This document shows positions 17,536 through 24,760 of a stretch of DNA of 35,669 bases, in pieces (the first letter of the stretch is position 1; the number at the start of each line of letters is the position of its first letter). The stretch covers positions 1-35,669 of the forward strand of contig JABHIW010000171.1 of the NCBI GenBank assembly GCA_018670825.1, in the 5' to 3' direction. The translations under genes were made by a program, and so were the position numbers. Under the pieces are notes generated by a model. The model made no database searches, was not told the DNA's origin, and was given only the letters and a program-made list of their open reading frames with translations. The DNA comes from Candidatus Scalindua sp. (GTDB lineage Bacteria; Planctomycetota; Brocadiia; Brocadiales; Scalinduaceae).

Positions 17536-17579
17536 TGGAGGATAGGGGATTCGAACCCCTGACCTTTTGAATGCCATTC
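17536..17579 (-). pseudogene. 3'-half relic of a tRNA gene (possible attachment-site remnant)
   Basis: On the minus strand the sequence reads AGGTC, then AGGGGTTCGAATCCCCT (T arm, 17544-17560), then ATCCTCC (3' acceptor strand, 17537-17543) and a discriminator A at 17536. This is the standard 3' end of a tRNA. A matching 5' acceptor strand (GGAGGAT), D arm and anticodon arm are not found in the 80 bases upstream, and the anticodon region reads as an irregular GAATGGCATTC. It is therefore not a working tRNA. Half-tRNAs of this sort are often left where an integrative element recombined at a tRNA gene, but no integrase is visible here. Confidence 0.7.
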
Positions 17580-17750
17580 TGCTTTAAAATGATTTGTTCA
17601 CACCCAGGCCTCATTTGATTCCGAAATGGGGGACTTTTTGGAAACGGCTTGCTGAGTGCTTAATGAAGACTGCCCAGTGTTCTAATTCTATTGGTGAGAG
17701 TTTTATTATTCTGGCAATGAATGTTTTAATACAAAATGACTAAACCACTA

Positions 17751-17791
17751 TGCACTGAAAGTGCATAGGTTTAACGGGGACTGAAAGTCCC
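17751..17791. repeat. Paired 15-bp ACTGAAAGT hairpins
   Basis: TGCACTGAAAGTGCA at 17751-17765 and GGGACTGAAAGTCCC at 17777-17791 share the core ACTGAAAGT but have different, compensating flanks, so both form six-base-pair stems with a GAA loop. A third copy lies at 17948-17962. Keeping the stem while changing its sequence suggests that structure is conserved. Confidence 0.65.
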
Positions 17792-17825
17792 TTTGTTTAA
17801 TGGAAACACATTAACCTTTTTGTTT

Positions 17826-17895
17826 GTCATTCCCGACTTAGATCGGGAATCCATATGCTCAACACTCTCTAGATTCCCATTTTCATGGGAATGAC
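17826..17895. repeat. 70-bp palindromic dispersed-repeat element
   Basis: The element is bounded by GTCATTCCC at 17826-17834 and GGGAATGAC at 17887-17895, perfect inverted repeats. Inside, ATTCCCGACTTAGATCGGGAAT and GATTCCCATTTTCATGGGAATG each form their own hairpin. It resembles the widespread small palindromic repeats with GTCATTCCCG...CGGGAATCCA ends that occur in many bacterial genomes and are probably mobilised in trans. The flanking TGCACTGAAAGTGCA copies at 17751 and 17948 lie on either side of it. Confidence 0.65.
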
Positions 17896-17947
17896 AGATG
17901 TGGAAGATATCGCTTCTACAATTAAAAAAAACTATCGCTGAAAGCCT

Positions 17948-17962
17948 TGCACTGAAAGTGCA
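17948..17962. repeat. Third copy of the ACTGAAAGT hairpin
   Basis: TGCACTGAAAGTGCA is identical to the copy at 17751-17765, and both are followed by TAG(G/T)TTTA. The two copies bracket the 70-bp palindromic element 197 bases apart. Confidence 0.65.
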
Positions 17963-18286
17963 TAGTTTTAAACTAGCGTGTTGATACAATAAAACAAGAT
18001 CAAGAGGTCCTTGGAATGTACCGTTCAATGATAATAGGTGAAGATGAATAAATTAAATGTATTCCTTTTAAGCATATTTTAATTTTTGTTGGTTTGGAGG
18101 TATGCGCTGGAGTGCAACATAACAAAATTATTGATGCTAATATTATGCAGTAAAGGGGATATTTGACACTTAGCTTATTCGCTTTTCCTTCTCAGTACAC
18201 CTTAATCAAGAAGTTAATTTATAACAATCTGCTACATAAGTATATTTTTATGCTACTAATGTTTCTGTTAAGTTCTGTTAAGTTAC

Positions 18287-18315
18287 TTGACAAATTATAT
18301 CATTTAACTTATATT
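18287..18315 (+). promoter_or_regulatory. Candidate sigma-70 promoter upstream of the VWA gene
   Basis: TTGACA at 18287-18292, a 17-base spacer and TATATT at 18310-18315 give a near-consensus promoter. A start near 18322 would leave a leader of about 215 bases before the ATG at 18537, long enough to hold regulation, but I recognise no riboswitch there. Confidence 0.45.
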
Positions 18316-18536
18316 TTTAAGGGTATTTAGCTAGAAATGTTACAAGTTGGTATGTGTTTACATTCTGTAGGTCTATGTTTAAAAGCCGGGCTCTCAAAGC
18401 AGAGGTTGTAAATAATGTTAGTAGCTTGACAAAGAACATCCTCTTCGGTTTTGAACGGTAATCTCACTCTATTATTAAGTTAAATTTAAATGATGGTTTA
18501 TGAAAAATATTTAGTGTTTAAGGATATTATATAAAG

Positions 18537-20663
18537 ATGAAAAGTGAAAAAAAAGACATTAAAAAGATAAGAAAAGCCTTGCAAATTACTATCGCTGCTT
18601 TGTTATTAATTGCTGTAGCTGTTTGCGTTCTGAGCTTTCATAGTGTCCCCAGTATTAAAGTTACTCCAAGCTATTTTAATTTTAAGGATGGAGAAAAAGA
18701 GAAGTTAATTACGGTTAATAATAGTGTCGTGAAAAAAGGCATTTTTGGGATCTTTAATTTTGGGATCTTTGATTTTGGGAAAAAATCGTCCACATTTAGA
18801 ATCGAAACTGGTGAAGATAGTTCCTGGTTTTCAGTTTATCCTACGTCAGGAACGGTTTCTGAAGAACCAGAGACTATAAATATAAGAATAGATAGGATCA
18901 AGCTATCCATCGGCAGTCATGAAGGTGCAATCAATATTAAATCGAATGGAGGAGATAAAACTATTACGTTCTTGGCGAAAAGAGGAGAAGACTCTATCGT
19001 CATAAATACCCCTTCAGCGAATACGGCACTTGAGATTGGAAGTGAAGTTACTTTAAGTTGGAATGCGACTATGGGTATATTTGATTTTGTTAACATTTAT
19101 CTTCTTTCGAATGGTTGTGTAGTTGAAAATATTGCGGATTATTATCAATTTAGAAATGATGATGTAAGTCCTGGTGAATTTAAATGGCTGTTAACACAAG
19201 ACCTTCTTCCCGGTGGTCAACAATATACTATTAAAGTTGAAGATGCTCAAAATAGTGATTTTTCTGATGAAGTATCACCAGTGGCGATTGAATATCAATT
19301 TGATAAGATCGTATTTAAGAATATTTATAGAGCACACCAGACTCCCAGTAATGTTCAATACATTTTTTCTCTACGAGATCAATATAATCATGCCGTAATT
19401 ATTAATCCGCAGGAGCTTGATTTAAACTCCTTGAAAATATGGGAAAATGGAAAAGAGATTGACTATTCAGAAAGTCGTGCCTTTCTTTCTACTCAGGGTG
19501 ATTTTCAACTGCAAGTTATGCTTGTCTTAGATTTCTCTTCTTCAATGAAAAAGAACTATTATGGCGTTGAAACTATGATTATGGGAGTAAAATCCCTGAT
19601 AGACAGCCTCAAGGAAACTCATCAAATAGGTGCGATAGAATTTCACAGGCCTGACGTTCAACCATCAATTCTACAGTCATTCGTAACGAGTAAAAATGCG
19701 GCAAAAGATGCAATTACTAATTTTGCATCAGAGGAAATATATAGCGATTTCTCAAATTGCTGGGATGCGGTTTATATGGGTTTAGAGCAGTTTCCTTCAA
19801 AACATAATCCAAGAGTTTTTCGAGCGTTACTGTTTTTGTCGGATGGATTTGATAATGGTAGTGCTGGTACTCCAAAAAACATAATTGAACTTGCACTCAA
19901 ACGGAATGTACATGTTTACAATATTGGAGTTGGAGAAGTTCATGAAGAATATGTATTAAAAGATATATCTAAGCAGACAGGTGGGACATATGTCCATGCT
20001 AAAGATATATGTGTTTTGTTGGAGCGTTTTCAAAATATTATTAGAGATTTGGGAGGTCAATATAAAATAAGCTATATTACGCCAAAAAAACCGAAAGATG
20101 GAGTATTTAAAATTCAGTGTGAAATTTCTTATAAGGGATTAAAGAGCACTCCTCCTTTAATTGGCAAAATTGATGCCGCAACAATATATGGAGATACCAG
20201 TAACGGTATTATCGATTTCTCAACCAGCTTAAATGTAAAACAAAAAAATGCTGAAGTCTTTATGTGGTGTGAACATACACCAAGATATGTCCACGAGTTT
20301 CGTTTTTATCTGAATAAAATTAAACCATACACCGTTGCATTGGTACCGGAAAATGAAGGTGGGCTGTGTGGAAATTGGAAAATTGTTAATGAGGGAAATG
20401 GTTGGTTTAGATTAACATCACCTGATCCGACCAATCAAAAATATGATTTGGAATTTGGTAATTCCGGGACTATATGTAAAATCATTATTGACAAAATTAG
20501 TGAAGCTCAAACAATAATCCCTTTCAAGTTAGACAATTCAGTTTACTCTTTGGGTCAATCCTTTCACGGTAGACATGATTTTGAAGTTGATGCAGATGGG
20601 AATTGCAACACAAATATAAAAATTGAAGATTCTCATGAAGGCCAGGATCTTGGAATTTGGTAA
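18537..20663 (+). CDS. Membrane-anchored BACON-like and von Willebrand factor A domain protein
   Basis: This 708-residue protein has a basic N terminus and one membrane segment at about 15-33, with the rest probably outside the cytoplasm. Residues 38-148 resemble a BACON or similar beta-sandwich (SSWFSVYPTSGTV, then INIRI and GAINIKSNGG). Residues 152-255 resemble a Kre9/KNH-like or fibronectin-like sandwich (INTPSANTALEIGSEVTLSW, GQQYTIKVED). A VWA domain covers about 326-505, with the MIDAS motif Asp332-Phe-Ser334-Ser-Ser336, a FLSDG loop containing Asp436 and VYNIGVG. The remaining 190 residues are a beta-rich region of unknown family. Residues 69-81 are an odd repeat of FGIF(N/D). VWA domains bind protein ligands through a metal ion, so adhesion or complex assembly at the cell surface is likely. 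The partner is unknown. Confidence 0.8.
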   Translation: MKSEKKDIKKIRKALQITIAALLLIAVAVCVLSFHSVPSIKVTPSYFNFKDGEKEKLITVNNSVVKKGIFGIFNFGIFDFGKKSSTFRIETGEDSSWFSVYPTSGTVSEEPETINIRIDRIKLSIGSHEGAINIKSNGGDKTITFLAKRGEDSIVINTPSANTALEIGSEVTLSWNATMGIFDFVNIYLLSNGCVVENIADYYQFRNDDVSPGEFKWLLTQDLLPGGQQYTIKVEDAQNSDFSDEVSPVAIEYQFDKIVFKNIYRAHQTPSNVQYIFSLRDQYNHAVIINPQELDLNSLKIWENGKEIDYSESRAFLSTQGDFQLQVMLVLDFSSSMKKNYYGVETMIMGVKSLIDSLKETHQIGAIEFHRPDVQPSILQSFVTSKNAAKDAITNFASEEIYSDFSNCWDAVYMGLEQFPSKHNPRVFRALLFLSDGFDNGSAGTPKNIIELALKRNVHVYNIGVGEVHEEYVLKDISKQTGGTYVHAKDICVLLERFQNIIRDLGGQYKISYITPKKPKDGVFKIQCEISYKGLKSTPPLIGKIDAATIYGDTSNGIIDFSTSLNVKQKNAEVFMWCEHTPRYVHEFRFYLNKIKPYTVALVPENEGGLCGNWKIVNEGNGWFRLTSPDPTNQKYDLEFGNSGTICKIIIDKISEAQTIIPFKLDNSVYSLGQSFHGRHDFEVDADGNCNTNIKIEDSHEGQDLGIW
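18743..18780 (+). repeat. 2.5 copies of a 15-bp coding tandem repeat
   Basis: TTTTGGGATCTTTAA (18743-18757), TTTTGGGATCTTTGA (18758-18772) and a partial TTTTGGGA (18773-18780) encode FGIFN, FGIFD and FG in the N-terminal part of the VWA protein. The near-identity suggests slippage-prone, recent expansion. Confidence 0.75.
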
Positions 20664-21100
20664 TTCGGTATTAGATTGAAAAAGTATTGTTCACAAATCT
20701 AGTAACCTCAAAATCCCTATGAATCCTGATATTCTCAGGATATTCTCCGTTAACGTGGATCTAACTAGTCAGTACCGAACAGCCAGTGGCTTGCGTAGCC
20801 TTTCCAATGATGTAACTGCCGTGAAAAATTAGGGTTAGCCATAAACTAACTTCAGTGGGCTGCTCTTCATTTTTATACAAACATTATCAAATCCGAACAG
20901 AATAGTTGGTTTTATCTCTAATGCCTTCTCATCTATTATTTGAATACCTCTCCCCCACACTTGTTACATCAATAAAAATCACACCCTAAATTATAAGAAA
21001 AGTAAGCAAAACCATCCCGTGCTGATAGATTATTACTAAAATCCTTCTCAGATGAATATTTGCGAGGGACAGGAATGCATTCATAGAAAAGGAATAAATG
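20664..21100. other. Intergenic region between VWA gene and head-group cassette
   Basis: About 440 bases without a credible gene. ATCCTGA at 20723-20729 and TCAGGAT at 20735-20741 form a seven-base-pair hairpin about 60 bases after the VWA stop, without a T run. The first copy of the 104-bp direct repeat lies at 20968-21071. Confidence 0.45.
20968..21071 (+). repeat. Imperfect 104-bp direct repeat, left copy
   Basis: This stretch starts ATCAATAAA and contains CAAAACCATCCCGTGCTGA (21007-21025) and CAGATGAATATTTGCGAGGGACA (ending 21071). The same landmarks recur in the same order, orientation and total length at 23698-23801, with substitutions and small indels between. On the minus strand both contain peptide-like sequence with a shared QHG(M/I)VL core (ILVIIYQHGMVLLTFLI here), so they may be relics of a coding element. 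The pair brackets the three-gene cassette. Confidence 0.6.
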
Positions 21101-21766
21101 TTATTTTTGATAAGATCCTAAGAAGATTTTGACAAAAGAATACAAGTAGGCAGAAAAGAAACACCCGGCAATAATCGGCAAAAAATAAGGAAACAACCAG
21201 GCTGAGATTAACAGAATATTGACTATCCCAACTAGAGTAGCTGTCTTAGCCTGACTCCGAATCATATATGGCATTGGATATGGTATATGCATGGAAACAG
21301 TGTTTAGTAGAAATATTGCTATCAAAGGCAATGCGGGGTTGAAACTAAACATATCTGCCAGCAATAGAGCAAAAAACACGTGTCGAATCAATTCGTTTGT
21401 GAGTGATCCGGTTCCTTTTTCGTTAGCAGGATCAAGCCGGGAAACTACACGTATAAGAATTGCGGCAATGGCAACAGCACTAATGAGGCCACAGGCCAAA
21501 CCATAATGCATTCCTATCGCCATAACAAAAAGCGTATGAGAAACCGCATCACAGACATTGTCCAGGTTAGCACCAAAATCACTCTTCAGTTTCAGTTTGG
21601 CAGCCAATATACCGTCTAGATCATCCATAATATTATTATAGACAATCAAAGGAATTAGATATCGGTAGCCATGTTCAGAAAAGAGCAATGCTAACGGAAG
21701 TACACCAAGTATCGTGACAATATTCGGTATATTTCTATAGATCATTTTCCCAAAGTTTTTTGCCAT
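21101..21766 (-). CDS. CDP-alcohol phosphatidyltransferase family membrane enzyme
   Basis: This 221-residue protein has about six membrane segments and the CDP-alcohol phosphotransferase signature D-x2-DG-x2-A-R-x8-G-x3-D-x3-D. Here the signature reads Asp48, Asp51-Gly52, Ala55, Gly65, Asp69 and Asp73. The normally conserved Arg after the Ala is Ala56, though a Lys follows at 57. Following residues (SDFGANLDNVCDAVSH) resemble the phosphatidylserine-synthase branch. Such enzymes displace CMP from a CDP-activated alcohol and join the two parts by a phosphodiester bond, making phospholipids or polar-headed lipids in the inner membrane. It is last in a minus-strand operon, 34 bases after a methyltransferase gene and downstream of a cytidylyltransferase gene. 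This suggests use of a CDP-activated small head group. The ATG start is clear. Confidence 0.85.
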   Translation of the reverse strand: MAKNFGKMIYRNIPNIVTILGVLPLALLFSEHGYRYLIPLIVYNNIMDDLDGILAAKLKLKSDFGANLDNVCDAVSHTLFVMAIGMHYGLACGLISAVAIAAILIRVVSRLDPANEKGTGSLTNELIRHVFFALLLADMFSFNPALPLIAIFLLNTVSMHIPYPMPYMIRSQAKTATLVGIVNILLISAWLFPYFLPIIAGCFFSAYLYSFVKIFLGSYQK

Positions 21767-21800
21767 GGACTTGCTTAGTAAAAGATAAAATTCCTCGTTG

Positions 21801-22649
21801 CTACGAGTCTTCAGATATAGCTGGTTTAAGTAGAAAAAAATGATTTGTTAACTCAGGAAAGGCACGTCCAAAAAGTGCAGGTACTCTGGTAATCCAGGGG
21901 TTACACAGGCGTAATCCACAGTACGTCAACCGCCCGGCAACAGGAATAGCCTGTAACGGTGCAGGCATAATTCCCTTCCACTTTTTAATTGATTCACACC
22001 CCATCTGCATAAGAATATAAGGCAGATTCGCTTCTACCTTAACGGACGTAATACCACATTGCTCAAAAATATCAGTGTACGTTTGTACGGAGCGATATGC
22101 AACCTGATAGTCTCCGTCTCGTATGACAGTCCCCTGCCGTACGGTAGTTTCCCGACATAAGATAACACCACCGGGTTCGATAAATGGAATGAGTTTGCGT
22201 AATAGTGCGATAACGTCACTTTCATTAAGATACATAAGCATCCCACCTAAAAAGATCATTGAATATGGCTCTTCAAGCTCGAATGAAAGGACATCACCAT
22301 TGATGGACGTAACGTTTGTGAGTGAGGCACACTGCTGTGCCATAACATTAAAAAGCGGCTTGCTAGCTTCTACCGCAATAACCATTGAGAAATGATGTGA
22401 GAAATATTCGTCCCAACAACCAATTCCACATCCCAGGTCCAACATGCAGTTATGATTTATCCCATCAATCAATCGTTCGACAATCTGCCGTTCGGCCTGA
22501 AATCGAAACTGTCCTGCACTTGCGGGAAAACCAAATCCCTCCATCATGTATGGTCTAAGGATGGAAGGCTGGGCATTATTCCAATATTGATTGACCCCTG
22601 CATAATCTAACCGGTCAACTGTCTCTGTTCTATTGTTATTATTCGACAA
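21801..22649 (-). CDS. Class I SAM-dependent methyltransferase
   Basis: This 282-residue Rossmann-fold methyltransferase carries motif I, MLDLGCGIGCWDEYF (69-83), with the acidic ribose-binding Glu94 (IAVEAS), GDVLSFELEEPYSMIFLGGMLMYL (post-I and motif II) and FIEPGGVILCRE (motif III/IV region). The substrate cannot be read from sequence. Position between a LicC-like cytidylyltransferase and a CDP-alcohol transferase suggests N-methylation of an amino head group or its lipid, or O-methylation of a polyol. The only start before the conserved region is a TTG at 22649, since an in-frame TGA lies three codons upstream and the first ATG is at codon 35. No clear ribosome binding site precedes it. 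It is 38 bases downstream of the cytidylyltransferase gene. Confidence 0.82.
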   Translation of the reverse strand: MSNNNNRTETVDRLDYAGVNQYWNNAQPSILRPYMMEGFGFPASAGQFRFQAERQIVERLIDGINHNCMLDLGCGIGCWDEYFSHHFSMVIAVEASKPLFNVMAQQCASLTNVTSINGDVLSFELEEPYSMIFLGGMLMYLNESDVIALLRKLIPFIEPGGVILCRETTVRQGTVIRDGDYQVAYRSVQTYTDIFEQCGITSVKVEANLPYILMQMGCESIKKWKGIMPAPLQAIPVAGRLTYCGLRLCNPWITRVPALFGRAFPELTNHFFLLKPAISEDS

Positions 22650-22687
22650 AAGTTTTCAGTTATTGGTTATTAAACCTATTCTCCGTT

Positions 22688-23395
22688 CTATTGAAATATT
22701 CTCGCACCTTCACGTAAGTCATGCAGTGTATCTATCTCGTACCAAAAAGCTTTATCAAAGAAGACACACTCAAGGTCCAAGCTACCGTCAGCTATCATTT
22801 CTGCAAACACTAACTCATAATATACATTTACCTTACCTGCGGAAATATAGAAGTCCAATCGCCTGGTAATACTATTCCACGACTGCCGTGACAGGCTGTA
22901 TATATTAACCGTTTTATAAGTTATGCCGTCTATATTTTGGTTGGGATTAATGTGAAGGTCTGTTACGTGATGTGGAGAACTTGCGCTAATTGACACTGTT
23001 GATCCATTCATCCAGGGCAATATGTGCGAAATAACGATTCTATCAGGCAAGAGCATGTCTTCCAGTAGAGGAGGGGTGAAAATTAGATCACTTTCAATCA
23101 ACACAAAAGGCTCTTGAATTATTTCTCGTGCCAACCAGAGTGAATAGATGTTATTCGTCGTTTTGAATTGCTCACTGACAATATACTCAACAGTAAGGCT
23201 TCCTGCAATTTTATCAAGTAAATCACGAATACCCTGCTCTAAATACCCTACAACCACAACTAAGCGTTTAAAATTATGTTGATGAAGACACTCAACCAAG
23301 TGCTCTAAAATGGGAGCTTCATTGACTCTTGCCAGACATTTATGAATATTATTTAAGGGCCGTAAACGACTACCCGTGCCTGCTGCAAGTAACAA
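22688..23395 (-). CDS. LicC/PntC-like CTP:head-group cytidylyltransferase
   Basis: This nucleotidyltransferase has the nucleotide-binding start LLAAGTGSRLRPL (2-14), Lys19 in HKCLARVNEAPILEHL, the substrate-loop motif NNIYSLWLAR (81-90), metal-binding ESD (101-103) and the C-terminal YEIDTLHDL. NN(I/F)YSL and YEID are features of the LicC family, which makes CDP-choline, and of related phosphonate and inositol-phosphate cytidylyltransferases. It probably forms the CDP-activated head group consumed by the downstream CDP-alcohol transferase. The frame lacks an ATG. The best candidate is the TTG at 23395, which trims the first beta strand; the upstream in-frame codons read ENISTA and continue open to a TAG at 23471-23473. 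The gene may therefore use a rare start or have lost its own. Confidence 0.8.
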   Translation of the reverse strand: MLLAAGTGSRLRPLNNIHKCLARVNEAPILEHLVECLHQHNFKRLVVVVGYLEQGIRDLLDKIAGSLTVEYIVSEQFKTTNNIYSLWLAREIIQEPFVLIESDLIFTPPLLEDMLLPDRIVISHILPWMNGSTVSISASSPHHVTDLHINPNQNIDGITYKTVNIYSLSRQSWNSITRRLDFYISAGKVNVYYELVFAEMIADGSLDLECVFFDKAFWYEIDTLHDLREGARIFQ

Positions 23396-23600
23396 GGCTG
23401 TAGATATATTTTCTTTGTAATCAGTGTAGTACAGACGTAGGCTCCATGATGGAAAAATGACGTATTTCTGCTATCTTGTAGAATGATCTTGTCTTGAAAT
23501 GTCTGGAGGCTTCTCTACAAGATCTTTAGGTGTAAATATGCAAGGTGAAAGATACAGAATGAAACTACTCAGTGAACGTAAGGCGGCGTTGTAACCTTTT

Positions 23601-23705
23601 ATGATGAAAATTGCAAGATTAAAGAAACAGGCTAAACCGGTGACACTGTTTAAGAGAATAATTGTCTATTTAGTTCTCCCCATCATTCTTATTATATATC
23701 AATAA
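23601..23705 (+). CDS. Possible 34-residue basic single-span membrane peptide
   Basis: An ATG at 23601 opens 34 codons to a TAA at 23703-23705. The product has a basic N-terminal half (MMKIARLKKQAKPVTLFKR) and a hydrophobic tail (IIVYLVLPIILIIYQ) that could span the membrane. No ribosome binding site is evident and its end overlaps the right copy of the direct repeat. It could be a small membrane peptide or the decayed start of a larger gene. Confidence 0.25.
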   Translation: MMKIARLKKQAKPVTLFKRIIVYLVLPIILIIYQ

Positions 23706-23801
23706 ATTCATCTCCAAATCCAAGAAATAGTAATCAAAACTATCCCGTGCTGACAAACGGTTATCAACACTTTAGTATCAGATGAATATTTACGAGGGAC
23801 A
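23698..23801 (+). repeat. Imperfect 104-bp direct repeat, right copy
   Basis: Counterpart of 20968-21071: ATCAATAAA at the left, CAAAACTATCCCGTGCTGA in the middle and CAGATGAATATTTACGAGGGACA at the right end. Divergence between copies indicates an old duplication. Confidence 0.6.
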
Positions 23802-24760
23802 TGTACTTTGATCCCAATCACTTTCTATAAGTAGTCTCCAGGTTGCCGGAGTTGTCTGAATAATGGTGGCCCGAGTTTCTGTTGGTTATTGAAACAAGAC
23901 TTCGCCATCGCTTGCAGTGTCTCGACTTATAAGCATCATTTGAGCTCCTGTTATTAGGTGAAATCAAAAAGGTCTTATCTTACCCTACATTGAACCCATG
24001 AATATATTTACTTACCCTATTAAATGAATAATCTGGGCTAGTCTGGGCTGTGCCAAGGCTTATAGAAAAATGTTGAGGCCAATTGGCTAGTAGCACCTGA
24101 GAAAACGCTGGAGCCGCTGTTAAGTATTAACTTTAAGCACACATACCATTAAGTTATCGTTCTATGCAACTTCGACTTTAATTCCATGGGAATGGATAAA
24201 GGATAATCCTGATTCAAAAGACCAAACAGGAAATTATTATGCTTATCCATCATTTATACATTACTAATGAATCTACATAGCCATAAACGATTTATAGGTA
24301 ATAGAAATCTGCCCACAACTTCAAAGCTGAACTTTTTCCAAATTCTTCAACCTTTCTCCTGAATCCAGTAATTCCTTCCTGTCACAACAAGCAATACTTA
24401 TCTATCAAAGAAATAACGGATGCAGGAAAAGGGAACTTTTATAGCTTTTAAAATGTTAAAAATATTAACAGTGCAAAAGGGGATGAAATTTTTTATAAAT
24501 ATTGCACCAGATCCACTTTCTGAGGTGATTTATAATCATAGAGAGTAAACAAAAAGTTAGCAAATGAAAAGAGAGGTGCCTTAAATTCAGAAAAGAAACA
24601 TCTCTTAGAGTTACGGCATAAAATTAAATTAAAAAAATCTGCCAGCTAAATCGTCACTTATAGATACTGACAGCTACTTAGAAATTTTGTTGGATCAGTG
24701 AGATCTATTTTGCTGTATTCATAATAATTTGAAAGTACACATTTATGGAGCGAAACTACT

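Larger units (their letters stand above)
17343..18536. other. Long intergenic region with relics and repeats
   Basis: About 1.2 kb without a credible gene. It contains a tRNA 3'-half relic, three short ACTGAAAGT hairpins, a 70-bp palindromic repeat and a strong candidate promoter, described separately. A tandem pair of TTCTGTTAAG units lies at about 18262-18284. Open frames on the minus strand at 17411-17614 and 17771-18028 are translations of the tRNA relic and the repeats, not genes. Confidence 0.6.
23396..24760. other. Long intergenic region upstream of the chitinase gene
   Basis: About 1.37 kb with no convincing full gene. It contains a possible 34-codon membrane ORF and the right copy of the 104-bp direct repeat, described separately, and a short direct repeat TCTGGGCT at about 24028-24046. 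Decayed sequence seems likely, but no family could be named. Confidence 0.5.

Noticed and set aside
17536..17579. Functional tRNA gene on the minus strand
   Set aside because: The 5' acceptor strand, D arm and a sensible anticodon arm are missing.
17751..17962. CRISPR array from repeated TGCACTGAAAGTGCA
   Set aside because: Only three short copies, irregular spacing, no uniform spacers and no cas genes.
17771..18028. Minus-strand 85-codon open frame
   Set aside because: It is a translation of the palindromic repeats and hairpins, a common annotation artefact.
20723..20741. Intrinsic terminator after the VWA gene
   Set aside because: The seven-base-pair hairpin is not followed by a T run, so it is only mentioned as a hairpin.
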